Of a DNA stretch of 64,000 nt, positions 27,950 through 36,310 are shown one piece after another; the first letter of the stretch is position 1; every line of letters starts with the position of its first letter. The translations under genes were made by a program, and so were the position numbers. Source of the DNA: Nocardia vermiculata NBRC 100427 (GTDB taxonomy: Bacteria; Actinomycetota; Actinomycetes; Mycobacteriales; Mycobacteriaceae); NCBI RefSeq assembly GCF_001613265.1, contig NZ_BDCA01000028.1:1-64000 (forward strand), read 5' to 3'. The notes under the pieces were generated by a model. It searched no databases. It had not been told where the DNA came from and worked only from the letters and a program-made list of their open reading frames with translations.

Positions 27950-28687
27950 CTAACTCATCGGCATGCTGCCGATCGGGTTGGTCGTCGGAGCGGGCGAGCC
28001 CCCAGCGGGTTCGACGGTGACCGCCAGCGTGTCACCGCCGGTATAGGTCGCCACCATCGGTGCGGAGTCGGTGGGCATCTGGTCCATCACGCCTGCCGAG
28101 CGCGGGTCGCCGTTCGCCGGAACCACCCACAGCTGGTACACACGCCCCTCCGGAGCGGGTGGGGTGTTGTCGAATGCCACTGTGGCAGCGCCCATCTCGG
28201 GCGAAGCGTGCACCATCAGCATGCCGCCGTTGTCCAGCGGTGCCTGCGCCGTGTGCGAATCGGGGTCCGCGATGATCTGCGAGGCGCTCGGCGGGCTCGG
28301 AATCTGGCTGCCGTGCTGTTGCGCGATGATCCCGCCGGCGACTCCGGCCGCCGCCACCACCGCGGCGGCCGCGGCCAGCCAGCGGATGCGTGGCCGCCGG
28401 GTGGCCCGGGTGATCGGCACCGCCGCTGCGGGATCGCCGGGGCGAGCTCGGTCCAGTGCCGCGAGAATTCGTGCTTCCAGTTCCGGTGCCGGCTCGGTCG
28501 CGTCGAGGATCGACAGTTCACCCATGGCGTCGTGCACATCGCGCACCACGCTGGTGAACGCCTGCTCGATCTCGCGATCGGCCACGGTCACCCGTTGTTC
28601 GATTGCGGTGCGCTCGGCCTCGCTCACCGCGTCCAGCGCGTAGGGATAGGCCAGATCGAGTAGATCGTGGTCGGATGTGTCAGGCAT
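27950..28687 (-). CDS. rskA: Anti-sigma-K factor RskA-like
   Basis: 245 aa from the ATG at 28687, which overlaps the sigK stop by 8 bp. The N-terminal cytoplasmic part (HDLLDLAYPYALDAVSEAERTAIEQRV, residues 4-30) is the conserved start of RskA-type anti-sigma factors; a single helix follows (IRWLAAAAAVVAAAGVAGGIIA, about residues 100-122). The outer part is the RskA C-terminal domain (MLMVHASPEMGAATVAFDNTPPAPEGRVYQLWVV). RskA holds SigK inactive at the membrane; regulated cleavage frees it. There is no HxxxCxxC zinc motif, as in mycobacterial RskA. Confidence 0.88.
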   Translation of the reverse strand: MPDTSDHDLLDLAYPYALDAVSEAERTAIEQRVTVADREIEQAFTSVVRDVHDAMGELSILDATEPAPELEARILAALDRARPGDPAAAVPITRATRRPRIRWLAAAAAVVAAAGVAGGIIAQQHGSQIPSPPSASQIIADPDSHTAQAPLDNGGMLMVHASPEMGAATVAFDNTPPAPEGRVYQLWVVPANGDPRSAGVMDQMPTDSAPMVATYTGGDTLAVTVEPAGGSPAPTTNPIGSMPMS

Positions 28688-29330
28688 GGGAGGCAACCCC
28701 TGAAAGGCAGGTTTGGAGCCGCTTCAGCGCATCCCGGATACGGCTCTTGATGGTGGGCAGCGGAGCATCGAGATGTTCGGCGACCTCTCGATAGGTGCGC
28801 CCGCTGTAGTAGGCCAGGGTTATCGCTTCCCGCTGCGTCGCGGTCAGGGTGTCCAGGCAGTGCAGCACCGCCTGCTCCTCCAACCGCTGGCCGACCGTCT
28901 CCGAGACGACGTCGTGGTCGCGCCCGAGATGAGCATGACCGTAGACCTTGTCCCGGGTCGTCGACGATTCCTCGGTGCGCACCCGGTCCACGGCACGACG
29001 GTGCGTGATCATCATCAGCCAGCCGATCGGGCTGGCCAGCGCGGAATCGTACTTCGCGGCGGAGGTCCAGGCTTGCAGGTAGACCTCCTGGGTGACCTCC
29101 TCGGCGGCGCTGTGGCTGCGCAGAATGCGCAACGCCAGACCGAACACCCGCGGACTGGTCGCGCGATAGAACCGCGTGAACGCGTCCCGGTTGCCGGTCG
29201 CGGCAGCGCTCAGCAGGGTCGCGAGCTCGCGCTGTGCCGCCGCCTTGTCGCCGGTACCGCTCGCCGGGCACGACGGTGCGTCGATGCCGTCGGCGAGGCG
29301 TATCGGGCTGGATTCCGGATCACCTGTCAT
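28680..29330 (-). CDS. sigK: ECF sigma factor SigK
   Basis: 216 aa from the ATG at 29330. Region 2 is [41 protein letters not shown] followed by [16 protein letters not shown]; region 4 is [44 protein letters not shown]. The overlapping rskA gene identifies it as SigK. In mycobacteria SigK drives mpt70/mpt83 and its own operon; here a fasciclin lipoprotein gene lies directly upstream on the same strand, and both genes carry matching CCATCC/CGAA promoter elements (29358-29385 and 30185-30214), so autoregulation is likely. Confidence 0.9.
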   Translation of the reverse strand: MTGDPESSPIRLADGIDAPSCPASGTGDKAAAQRELATLLSAAATGNRDAFTRFYRATSPRVFGLALRILRSHSAAEEVTQEVYLQAWTSAAKYDSALASPIGWLMMITHRRAVDRVRTEESSTTRDKVYGHAHLGRDHDVVSETVGQRLEEQAVLHCLDTLTATQREAITLAYYSGRTYREVAEHLDAPLPTIKSRIRDALKRLQTCLSGVASHA

Positions 29331-29357
29331 ATCGCCGTCCCTACTCGCATAAGAAGA

Positions 29358-29385
29358 GTTTCGACATGCACAGAGTGCCGGATGG
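29358..29385 (-). promoter_or_regulatory. Putative SigK promoter of sigK-rskA
   Basis: Read on the minus strand: CCATCC (29385-29380), 16 nt, then CGAAAC (29363-29358), 28 nt before the sigK ATG. The -35 equals the CCATCC reported for mycobacterial SigK promoters and the -10 begins CGAA as expected. The same two elements with the same 16-nt spacing precede the fasciclin gene. Confidence 0.6.
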
Positions 29386-29417
29386 GTGCGAATTCCTACC
29401 GGTTTTCGCACCCATCC
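29380..29417. terminator. Long hairpin overlapping the sigK promoter
   Basis: GGATGGGTGCGAA (29380-29392) and TTCGCACCCATCC (29405-29417) form a perfect 13-bp stem with a 12-nt loop. It starts 30 nt beyond the fasciclin stop on the minus strand, so it is a likely terminator for that gene, and its far arm contains the sigK CCATCC element. Confidence 0.7.
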
Positions 29418-29446
29418 GCCGGAACGCGCGGGAAGCGGGACCGCTC

Positions 29447-30133
29447 TCAGGCGGGCGGCATCAGCACGGAGTCGATCATGTAGACCGTGGCGTTGGCCGT
29501 CTTCACACCACCGCAGACCACGGAGGCGTCGCCGACCTTCAACGCGTCACCGGATCCGGTCACCGTCACGGTCTGCCCCTCGACGGTCTCGTGATCGCCG
29601 GCGATGGCGTCGGGCGCGATCTGCCCGGGCACCACGTGATAGGTGAGGATCTTGGTGAGCATGTCGCTGTCGGTCTTCAGCTTGTCGATCGTCTCCGGCG
29701 GCAGCTTCGCGAAGGCGTCGTCGGTGGGGGCGAAGACGGTGAACTGCCCGCCGTTGAGCGTATCGACCAGGTTGACCTGGGGATTGAGCTGCCCCGACAC
29801 CGCGGAGGTGAGCGTGGTCAGCATGGGGTTGTGCGATGCGGCGGTCGCCACCGGATCCTGCGCCATTCCCTCGACCGAACCGGAGCCCGAGGGCACCTGC
29901 TCGGCATAGGCCTTACAGCCGGGGCCGACCAGGCCCGCCATCGCATCCCCGGAGTTTTCTGGCGCCATCTCCCCGCCGGTCGTCATGCTCGACGTCATTC
30001 CGGCCGACATGCTGGTCGACGAATCGGAGCCGGAGTTGTCGTCGGAGGAACACGCCGACACTCCCAGCAGGGCCGTGGTCGACAGCAGGGCTGCGGCCAC
30101 CACGGTGCGCTTCATACTTTTCATCGGTTGCAT
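29447..30133 (-). CDS. Fasciclin-domain lipoprotein, MPT83-like
   Basis: 228 aa from the ATG at 30133 (GAGAGG upstream). A signal peptide ends in the lipobox LLGVSAC with Cys28 as the lipidation site. A Ser/Met/Asp-rich linker follows, then one FAS1 domain (about residues 90-228) with the conserved H1 ([21 protein letters not shown]) and H2 ([11 protein letters not shown]) boxes. MPT83/MPT70 of mycobacteria are the closest known relatives and are regulated by SigK. The protein would sit on the outer face of the membrane and may mediate adhesion; its exact job is unknown. Two Cys (GCKAYAEQ and VVCGG) could form a disulfide. Confidence 0.88.
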   Translation of the reverse strand: MQPMKSMKRTVVAAALLSTTALLGVSACSSDDNSGSDSSTSMSAGMTSSMTTGGEMAPENSGDAMAGLVGPGCKAYAEQVPSGSGSVEGMAQDPVATAASHNPMLTTLTSAVSGQLNPQVNLVDTLNGGQFTVFAPTDDAFAKLPPETIDKLKTDSDMLTKILTYHVVPGQIAPDAIAGDHETVEGQTVTVTGSGDALKVGDASVVCGGVKTANATVYMIDSVLMPPA

Positions 30134-30184
30134 CCATTCCCTCTCCGACGACCTCGCGGTCGTGCGGCTCGTTGTTCGCGGTAC

Positions 30185-30214
30185 GGAATTCGCCTTGCTC
30201 CCCGCCGCGGATGG
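30185..30214 (-). promoter_or_regulatory. Putative SigK promoter of the fasciclin gene
   Basis: On the minus strand CCATCC (30214-30209), 16 nt, then CGAATTCC (30192-30185), 51 nt before the ATG at 30133. The pair matches the sigK promoter in sequence and spacing, which ties the lipoprotein to SigK. Confidence 0.6.
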
Positions 30215-30280
30215 AACGAACCCATTCCGGGATGCTGTGCGGATGCGGATGCCCGCGACGCGCTTACTAGGCTGACCGCC

Positions 30281-30883
30281 GTGCTGCTTTCCGATCGCGA
30301 TATTCGTGCCGAGCTCACCGCCGGGCGGCTGGGCTTGGAACCGTTCGACGAGAAACTGGTGCAGCCGTCGAGTATCGATGTGCGGCTGGATCGGATGTTC
30401 CGGGTGTTCAACAACACCCGTTACACCCATATCGACCCCGCCGAGCGGCAGGACGAGCTGACCAGCCTGGTCGAACCGGGGGAGAACGAGCCGTTCGTGC
30501 TGCATCCGGGCGAATTCGTACTCGGTTCCACGCTCGAGGTGTGCAGCCTGCCCGACGATCTGGCCGGGCGCCTGGAAGGTAAATCGAGCCTGGGCCGGCT
30601 GGGGCTGCTCACCCATTCCACGGCCGGATTCATCGACCCGGGATTCAGCGGTCACATCACCCTGGAATTGTCGAATGTGGCGAATCTGCCGATCATCCTG
30701 TGGCCGGGAATGAAGATCGGCCAGCTGTGCCTGTTCCGGCTGAGCAGCCCGTCGGAGAATCCGTACGGTAGCGCGGCCGCGGGCTCGAAATATCAGGGTC
30801 AGCGCGGGCCCACACCCTCGCGGGCGTATCTGAACTTCCCGCGGCCCGACGACGCGCAAGCATCACCTGTTACTGCTGAGTAA
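30281..30883 (+). CDS. dcd: dCTP deaminase
   Basis: 200 aa from the GTG at 30281 (usual length about 190). Family motifs: [10 protein letters not shown] at the N-terminus, [44 protein letters not shown] with the catalytic Glu at 129. Enzymes of this subgroup deaminate dCTP to dUTP and, in mycobacteria, also cleave to dUMP. The extra C-terminal residues ([14 protein letters not shown]) are probably disordered. A palindrome TGTTACT-gctg-AGTAACA spans the stop codon. Confidence 0.92.
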   Translation: MLLSDRDIRAELTAGRLGLEPFDEKLVQPSSIDVRLDRMFRVFNNTRYTHIDPAERQDELTSLVEPGENEPFVLHPGEFVLGSTLEVCSLPDDLAGRLEGKSSLGRLGLLTHSTAGFIDPGFSGHITLELSNVANLPIILWPGMKIGQLCLFRLSSPSENPYGSAAAGSKYQGQRGPTPSRAYLNFPRPDDAQASPVTAE

Positions 30884-30885
30884 CA
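30868..30885. promoter_or_regulatory. GTTAC-n6-GTAAC palindrome at the end of dcd
   Basis: TGTTACT-gctg-AGTAACA is a perfect 7-bp inverted repeat across the dcd stop, about 43 bp upstream of the next gene's start. Its core GTTAC-n6-GTAAC fits the AC-n9-AC layout of GlnR boxes and recurs in front of the Fe-S reductase gene at 62563-62578. Confidence 0.45.
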
Positions 30886-30927
30886 CCCGGTGACGTGGTC
30901 TTACGTCGGCTCCGTTTACCGTAGTGC

Positions 30928-31974
30928 ATGACCTCCGACGTGACCGCGAAGGTGAACGGACCCGGTCCGAGCGCCGCTGTGCGATGCTCACCGGGCGATC
31001 GACTCCGCTCCTGGGGCGGACTACTGCTGGCCGCCCTGCCTTCGGCGGCGGTGCTGACGGTACTGCTCTACGGGCTGGGACTCGCGATGGGTTTCGCGAC
31101 GATCGGCGTTATCGCCATCGCCTGGCTGGTGGTCTGCGTCCTGGTCGGCCTCGGCTGCTTCCTCGGTGCGGGACGGGGCTGGTCGGCGGCATTGTTGGGG
31201 GTGCGGGCGCCGAGCCAGGCGGAGCGTCCCGTCCTACAGGCCGACTGGGGGCGGGTCGCCCGCCGCGCGGGGATAAGCGCCGAAAGCTACTCGCTGTGGA
31301 TTCGCGTCGCCGAGCGTCAGTTCGCGCTACCCAACCGCATGATCGCGGTGACACCGGATTCCCTCGCCATGCCGGGGCCGGAACTGGAGGCGGTGCTCGC
31401 CCAGAAATTGGGCCATCGCACTCAGGGCCGCACCTCACTGCTGCAATTCGTGCTGTGGCTGTACAACCTCCCGCTGACCTGGTTGGAAAGTGTCTTCATG
31501 TCCGGTCCGGCGGCGGTGGGCAGCTGGATCACCGCGCGGCTGGCGCCACCGGCGGCCCGCGTCTTCGGCATCGGCTGGGATGCGATCAGCCGGGTACTCG
31601 TGGCTTGCCCGGTGATCGCCGCCTCGACCGTGATCGTCGGGCTTCCGGCGGCCCTGGCGCTGCGCCTGGCGCCGGAGGTTGCGGCGTATCTGCTGGTGCC
31701 GATCGTGCGCCGGATCGAGTTCCGGGCCGACCGGGCGGCAGTGGACCTGGGGTACAGCTCCCAGCTCATCGTCGCGTTGCGGGATCGGCCGACTGATCCG
31801 GAGTCCGCGGCCCTGTACAGGCTGTCGGTGTCGGCGTGGGCACCGCGTGTCTCGGTGGCGGAACGCATTCGTCACCTGCGCGATCGGCTGGACGAACTGG
31901 CCCGGATCGGCCGGGTGCCGGGGCCGCCGCTGCCGGGAGGTGGTGTGCCGGGCGGCGGTGGCGCGCCGGGGTGA
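30928..31974 (+). CDS. Inactive-looking M48 (HtpX-like) membrane protein
   Basis: 348 aa with two N-terminal helices (residues ~30-80) and further hydrophobic segments near 170-260, the topology of M48/HtpX-type membrane peptidases. At the place of the zinc motif HExxH there is Q159-K-L-G-H163 (EAVLAQKLGHRTQG): the first His and the catalytic Glu are replaced. The downstream third-ligand region survives as EFRADRAAVDLGY. So the fold is likely kept but the protease activity is lost. The C-terminus is a Gly/Pro-rich tail. It follows dcd by 45 bp. Confidence 0.72.
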   Translation: MTSDVTAKVNGPGPSAAVRCSPGDRLRSWGGLLLAALPSAAVLTVLLYGLGLAMGFATIGVIAIAWLVVCVLVGLGCFLGAGRGWSAALLGVRAPSQAERPVLQADWGRVARRAGISAESYSLWIRVAERQFALPNRMIAVTPDSLAMPGPELEAVLAQKLGHRTQGRTSLLQFVLWLYNLPLTWLESVFMSGPAAVGSWITARLAPPAARVFGIGWDAISRVLVACPVIAASTVIVGLPAALALRLAPEVAAYLLVPIVRRIEFRADRAAVDLGYSSQLIVALRDRPTDPESAALYRLSVSAWAPRVSVAERIRHLRDRLDELARIGRVPGPPLPGGGVPGGGGAPG

Positions 31975-32016
31975 GATACCCGCCCACGGATGCGGATTCG
32001 TGCGCTGTGGACGGGG

Positions 32017-32550
32017 TCAACAGTTCTCGAATGCCGCTTCGACATATGCCGCTGTCTGATACAGGTACTGATAGGCCCACCGGCCGATACCGATCGACGG
32101 CCGGGCATCGAGCAGGAGAATTTCTCCGCTCCAGCATTTTCCGAGGATGTACCGGGCACGGGAGATATGCGGGGTGAAAGTCACCACGATGACGCGGTGC
32201 CAGCCTTCGGCCTCGGCGCGGGCGGCCAGCTCTCGGCCTTCGCCCCTGGTCGTTCGCGGATCGGGGTCGAAGCAGCTGACCCGGAAGCTGTAACCGCCGT
32301 GACAGATCCGATTGATCAGCGGCGAATGCTCATAGGGGTCGGAGAAGACCACCTGCGGTGCGTACCCGTCGCGGGCCAGCCGCAGCGCGAGTTCTTCACG
32401 TCCGTCGTGTGCGCCGCCGAGCACCACGATCGCGTCGGCGGGCTGCGGGCGGTCGGTGCGCGGCCGCACATACACCGGCCACAGGGCCGCGACGGCCACG
32501 GCGAGCACAACCAGCACACCGGCCGCGCCACGAACCCACCGTTTCCGCAC
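32017..32550 (-). CDS. YdcF/ElyC-family (DUF218) membrane protein
   Basis: 177 aa from the GTG at 32550. One N-terminal helix (GAAGVLVVLAVAVAALWPVYV) then the DUF218 core: ADAIVVLGGAHDGREELALRLARDGYAPQVVFSD, RVIVVTFTPHISRARYILGKCW. Members such as E. coli SanA and ElyC act in envelope integrity. The family Glu/His-containing segments are present in part, and two Cys (ICHGGYSFRVSCF) could pair. It is convergent with the M48-like gene and divergent from the Hsp70-like gene. Confidence 0.8.
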   Translation of the reverse strand: MRKRWVRGAAGVLVVLAVAVAALWPVYVRPRTDRPQPADAIVVLGGAHDGREELALRLARDGYAPQVVFSDPYEHSPLINRICHGGYSFRVSCFDPDPRTTRGEGRELAARAEAEGWHRVIVVTFTPHISRARYILGKCWSGEILLLDARPSIGIGRWAYQYLYQTAAYVEAAFENC

Positions 32551-32726
32551 TCTGCGATCGTAGATGTGCTGCTGGCCGGTGGTTTCGGTAGAGTGACACC
32601 ACCCTGCGGGAGGAGTGCAAGACCGGTTCACGGTGGTCCGAGTACCCTCGAACGACATCCGCGAAGGTCGCCGGGAGGACGGCTGGGCAGTACCGGATGG
32701 AGAGCGTGGAACGAGATGGGCGGAAG

Positions 32727-34106
32727 ATGAGTTCGGTTCTGGGAGTTTCGGTGGGGGCCGGCGCCGTTCGCGTTGCGATTCCACATCCCGGTAATTCCGC
32801 CGAGCGTTTCGCACCCACCGGATTCGATGTGCAGACCGTGCCGGTCGGCGAGCAGCAGTCGATGGACGATGCCGCCGCCGAAACCGTCGGCGCGGTACAC
32901 GGATCCACCGCCGGCATCACCGCCACCGCCATCACTTACCGCAACGAACCGCACGCACACACCTTGCGCGGGGCCCTGGCCCGCCGGCAGCTGGTCGACT
33001 ACGAGGCGATCCCCGAGGTCGCGGCGGCCCGGGAATTCCTGCTCCGCACCGGCGAACTGCACAACTACCGCACTGTCGCGCTCTACGACCTGGGCAGCTC
33101 CGGTCTCACCGTGAGCGTGGTCGATGTCGAATCGGGCCAGGTCAGCCATAGTGAACGCACCAGTGACATCAGTGGTGACTATCTGGACTCGCTGATTCGC
33201 GAACAGCAGATCGCCTCGGGACGTATCGAACATCCCGCGAACGCGCAGGGCCTGGCGGCATTGGACAACGTGTGCCGGCAGGCCAAGGAGAAGCTGTCGC
33301 AGACCGGTGCGGTGGCGGTGCCCTCCGAACACGGCCTGGTGCTGCTGTCGCAGGAGAACTTCGAAGCGCTGATCATGCTGGCCGTCGAATCCTCGGCCCG
33401 CATGACCCGCGATGTGATCACCCGCTCCGAACAGGCCGTGCAGGCCGTGTTCGTCATCGGCGGCTGTGCCCGCATCCCCCTCATCGCGCGGATTCTGGAG
33501 CGCTGGATGGGGATGCCCGTGCAGGTCCCCGCGGACCCGGACACCGTGATCGTGCGTGGTGCCGCACTGCTCGCCCGCCCCAGCCGGATGGCCAATGCGG
33601 CCCCCTCGCCCTCGCCCACCGACCTGAAGGCCGGTGACGACACCGTTCAGCTGGCCCCGGTCTGGTTGTCGAAGAATCCGCGGCGCGGTATAGCGAAGTC
33701 GCTGGGCGACAAGGTGCGTAGGCCCGCGTCGCCCGAGGGCCGCCGTCGTCAGCTCAGCGGCGCCGGCATCGCGGTGGGCGCCCTGGCTGTCGTCGCAGCT
33801 CTCGGGATCGGTCTGGGCTGGGGACAGTCGGTCGTGGGCGGCAGCTCGCAGAGCAACACCTCGGTCTCCACCTCGGCTCCGGTCCCGGCCGATCGCCCCG
33901 TCTCCGCCCCCTCCAGCGCCAAACCGCCGGAACCGACCAACGCCGCCGTCGCGCCCCCACCACCCGCATGGCAGCCCCCGGACACCGAGGCACCCGCGCC
34001 CACCCCACCCCCGCCGATGATCGTGGTCCCCGGCCTGCCACCCCTGGTGGTCCCGACACTGCCGCCCCTACTGCCGGGATTCCCCGCCCAGGCCGCGCCT
34101 GAGTAA
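32727..34106 (+). CDS. Hsp70-like ATPase-fold protein with TM helix and Pro-rich tail
   Basis: 459 aa from the ATG at 32727; an ATG ten codons upstream is possible. Residues 1-~300 follow the actin/Hsp70 ATPase fold: SSVLGVSVGAGAVRVAI (phosphate-1-like), VALYDLGSSGLTVSVVDV (phosphate-2-like), FVIGGCARIPLIARILERW (adenosine). There is no peptide-binding domain. Instead come a basic linker, one helix (IAVGALAVVAALGIGLGWG) and a long Pro-rich extracellular tail. Related actinobacterial proteins are annotated only as Hsp70-family. A role in envelope processes is a guess. Confidence 0.75.
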   Translation: MSSVLGVSVGAGAVRVAIPHPGNSAERFAPTGFDVQTVPVGEQQSMDDAAAETVGAVHGSTAGITATAITYRNEPHAHTLRGALARRQLVDYEAIPEVAAAREFLLRTGELHNYRTVALYDLGSSGLTVSVVDVESGQVSHSERTSDISGDYLDSLIREQQIASGRIEHPANAQGLAALDNVCRQAKEKLSQTGAVAVPSEHGLVLLSQENFEALIMLAVESSARMTRDVITRSEQAVQAVFVIGGCARIPLIARILERWMGMPVQVPADPDTVIVRGAALLARPSRMANAAPSPSPTDLKAGDDTVQLAPVWLSKNPRRGIAKSLGDKVRRPASPEGRRRQLSGAGIAVGALAVVAALGIGLGWGQSVVGGSSQSNTSVSTSAPVPADRPVSAPSSAKPPEPTNAAVAPPPPAWQPPDTEAPAPTPPPPMIVVPGLPPLVVPTLPPLLPGFPAQAAPE

Positions 34107-34176
34107 CCAATGGCGGATTTGCTTTGTTTGGGATGTGGCCGGACCGCGCGACGTCGAGATCGTCGACTACCACTGA
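34105..34176 (+). pseudogene. HigB toxin remnant (last ~23 codons)
   Basis: Directly at the stop of the Hsp70-like gene, another frame reads NQWRICFVWDVAGPRDVEIVDYH and ends with TGA at 34174-34176. This equals the C-terminal end of HigB/RelE-type toxins (…QWRICF…DVEIVDYH). The other ~70 residues, including the catalytic region, are gone; the sequence upstream belongs to the Hsp70-like gene. The HigA gene follows 12 nt later as in intact higBA operons. Confidence 0.75.
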
Positions 34177-34188
34177 AAGGAGAGTCTC

Positions 34189-34494
34189 ATGGCTGATACA
34201 ACACCGCTGCCCCCTACCTCTCCTGGCGAGATTCTTGCCGAAGAGTTTCTGGTGCCGTTGCAGCTCAGTCAGAATGCACTTGCGCGGGCGATTGGGGTCC
34301 CACCGCGTCAGATCAACCAGATCGTGCACGCCAACAGGGCGATCACACCGCGAACGGCGCTCCTGTTCGCCCGCTATTTCGGCACGACTCCGGAGTTCTG
34401 GATAAACCTGCAGACCCACTACGACCTGGTGCGAGAACGGGAAGACCTCGACGCCCTGGAGCGCATCACCCCGCGCCGAGCGGTGGCCTGCTGA
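34189..34494 (+). CDS. higA: HigA-type antitoxin (orphan)
   Basis: 101 aa, a full-length HigA: PTSPGEILAEEFLVPLQLSQNALARAIGVPPRQINQIVHANRAITPRTALLFARYFGTTPEFWINLQTHYDL carries the XRE helix-turn-helix and the FWINLQ segment of the VapI/HigA family. A strong GGAGAG site precedes it. In intact systems HigA neutralises the HigB mRNA interferase and represses the operon. Here the toxin gene is reduced to its last codons, so the antitoxin appears orphaned and may remain as a repressor only. Confidence 0.88.
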   Translation: MADTTPLPPTSPGEILAEEFLVPLQLSQNALARAIGVPPRQINQIVHANRAITPRTALLFARYFGTTPEFWINLQTHYDLVREREDLDALERITPRRAVAC

Positions 34495-34551
34495 GCCGCT
34501 TCGACCCACAGAAATCCCGGCCCACGGGCCTCCCGTAAATTCGTCGGCGAG

Positions 34552-35232
34552 ATGATGATCTTTCTGTTGGCGCTGGCGGGGTTTGCGCTCCTCGATTCGC
34601 TGGATGTGTTGCTGGTCGGGATTACGACCGCGGTGGTGCTCGACAGTCGGCTGGGGCGGCGATCGCCCGTGCCCGGCGGGGTGAGTTTCATCGCCGGGGT
34701 TTTCGTCGTGACGACGACCTTCGGAATCTGCACCGTGCTGGGGTTGAATTTCATCGGTTCTCTGATCGATTTCGAATTCACGCCGACCATGCGGTTCTGG
34801 GGTGAGCTGGCGATCGGGATCGTGCTCGTGTTGCTGGGGACGGTGAGTTTGTCGGGTGGGGGCCCGCAGCCGCCACCGTGGGCTGTGCAAGCGCGCCGCA
34901 GGCCCTGGCTACTCGGCTTGATGGGCGTCGGAATCGGGCTCGGACAGGCACCCACCGCGGTGCCGTATCTCGCTGCGCTGGCCATGATTACGACCCGGGA
35001 CCCGCGCCCGCACTGGTGGCCGGTGATCGTGGTCGTCTACTGCGCCATCGCCCTGATCCCACCGGCGTTGGTACTGTTCACCGCCACCAGAAGATCCCCA
35101 CGAGCACAGCGTTTCTACCGCGCCCTGGTGCGACTACTCAGCCGCTTCGGCCCGAAAACCATTCGGATACTGTTTCTCATCTTCGGCATCGTTCTGATCG
35201 CCGACGCGGTGCGCGCCTATCTGGTGTCGTAG
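34552..35232 (+). CDS. GAP-family membrane protein (lipid addressing)
   Basis: 226 aa with about six membrane helices (FLLALAGFALLDSLDVLLVGITTAVVLD, GVSFIAGVFVVTTTFGICTVLGL, LAIGIVLVLLGTVSL, LLGLMGVGIGLGQAPTAVPYLAALAM, WPVIVVVYCAIALIPPALVLF, ILFLIFGIVLIADAV). This is the LysE-like GAP/Sap family known in mycobacteria, where members help move peptidoglycolipids or sulfolipids to the surface. The substrate here is unknown. It is not in an operon with the HigA gene, which is 57 bp upstream, as far as can be seen. Confidence 0.75.
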   Translation: MMIFLLALAGFALLDSLDVLLVGITTAVVLDSRLGRRSPVPGGVSFIAGVFVVTTTFGICTVLGLNFIGSLIDFEFTPTMRFWGELAIGIVLVLLGTVSLSGGGPQPPPWAVQARRRPWLLGLMGVGIGLGQAPTAVPYLAALAMITTRDPRPHWWPVIVVVYCAIALIPPALVLFTATRRSPRAQRFYRALVRLLSRFGPKTIRILFLIFGIVLIADAVRAYLVS

Positions 35233-35299
35233 GCTCCGCGTTGGACCCGGTAACGCCGAGCGAGTGCACCTTTCGTGCGAACGTTGACTACAGCTCTCA

Positions 35300-36310
35300 T
35301 CAGAGCAACTGAAGTTCGGCCATGCGCGCGTCCAACTTTCGAGCCGCTTCCGATCCCGGCGCCCGAATATGAACCAATGTGCGCGCATTCTGCAACTGGC
35401 TCGACACCCGAGCTGATCCGTTCGCCGCCTCAGCCTCCACGCCGTGGAGGATCGCACCGAGTCCGGCATCCAGATCACCGGCGTCGACGTAGATGGTTCC
35501 GAGCAGGATGTGCGAGGCAGCCCGGTCGCGAACCGCCTGCAACTTCAATGACTCGTGCGCGGCGTCGATCGCTGCGCCGATGTCCCCGATCTGGTGCAGC
35601 GCTTTGGCTCGCATTCGAGCGAGGTGACCCGCAGTGCAGAAATATGCCAGTGACTCGGCGGGCGTGCGCGGAGTGTCGACGTCGTAACGCTCCGCCCGTG
35701 TGAGTGCCTGCCGCGTGTCGGTCCGGTGGCCTGCTTTCGCCTGCGCGAGCGCGGCGATACCTGCCGTGTGCGCCTGCAACAGCGGATCGCCGGAACGCGC
35801 CGCCCGCGTTTCGGCCGCTGCCGCCTGGTCGGCAGCTACCGCGGGCTTTCCGATCTCCTCGGTCATTCCTGACCATTCCGCCATGGCCATTGCTCCCGCG
35901 GCATCGTCGCCGATTTCGTCGGCTACGTCCCGCGCAGTCTCGAAATGCTCCTCCGCCAAGCTGGTCCGTCCGAGATCGAACAACTGCCATCCAGCAGACG
36001 TCGAGATCTTGCTCCGCAGCGACTTCAAACGCCGCTCCAGCGGATCACGCGGTCCCGCCAACAGGGCTTCCGCGACATCAACTTGGGTAAGGGTCGTCCG
36101 TATCGCTGCCTGCGGGCCAAGCAGGTCATCCTGCAACCGCGCCTGATTCAGCATCGCCTCGACATTGTCCAAGACTGCCGCATCGGCACGGCGCGGTGTC
36201 GCGACTGCGCGGATCGTACGTTCGACCTCGTCGATATTGAGCGCCGCAGTAATGGCCGGCGCTGCTGCCGTAATGACGGCGATGGCTCTCATAAGCTCTC
36301 GACGCTGCAC
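35300..36310 (-). CDS. TPR-type protein lacking an HTH, XRE-regulator remnant
   Basis: 336 aa from the GTG at 36310, which has a perfect GAGGAGG 9 nt upstream. It begins VQRRELMRAIAVITAAAPAITAAL and then has TPR-like helical pairs (AGWQLFDLGRTSLAEEHFETARDVADEIGD, ALHQIGDIGAAIDAAHESLKLQ, ASHILLGTIYVDAGDLDAGLGAILHG). In related XRE-TPR regulators, such as the one at 44352 here, this part follows an N-terminal helix-turn-helix. None is encoded before 36310 in the same frame. So this is either a naturally HTH-less sensor or a truncated regulator. It ends 68 bp from the convergent GAP-family gene. Confidence 0.65.
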   Translation of the reverse strand: MQRRELMRAIAVITAAAPAITAALNIDEVERTIRAVATPRRADAAVLDNVEAMLNQARLQDDLLGPQAAIRTTLTQVDVAEALLAGPRDPLERRLKSLRSKISTSAGWQLFDLGRTSLAEEHFETARDVADEIGDDAAGAMAMAEWSGMTEEIGKPAVAADQAAAAETRAARSGDPLLQAHTAGIAALAQAKAGHRTDTRQALTRAERYDVDTPRTPAESLAYFCTAGHLARMRAKALHQIGDIGAAIDAAHESLKLQAVRDRAASHILLGTIYVDAGDLDAGLGAILHGVEAEAANGSARVSSQLQNARTLVHIRAPGSEAARKLDARMAELQLL

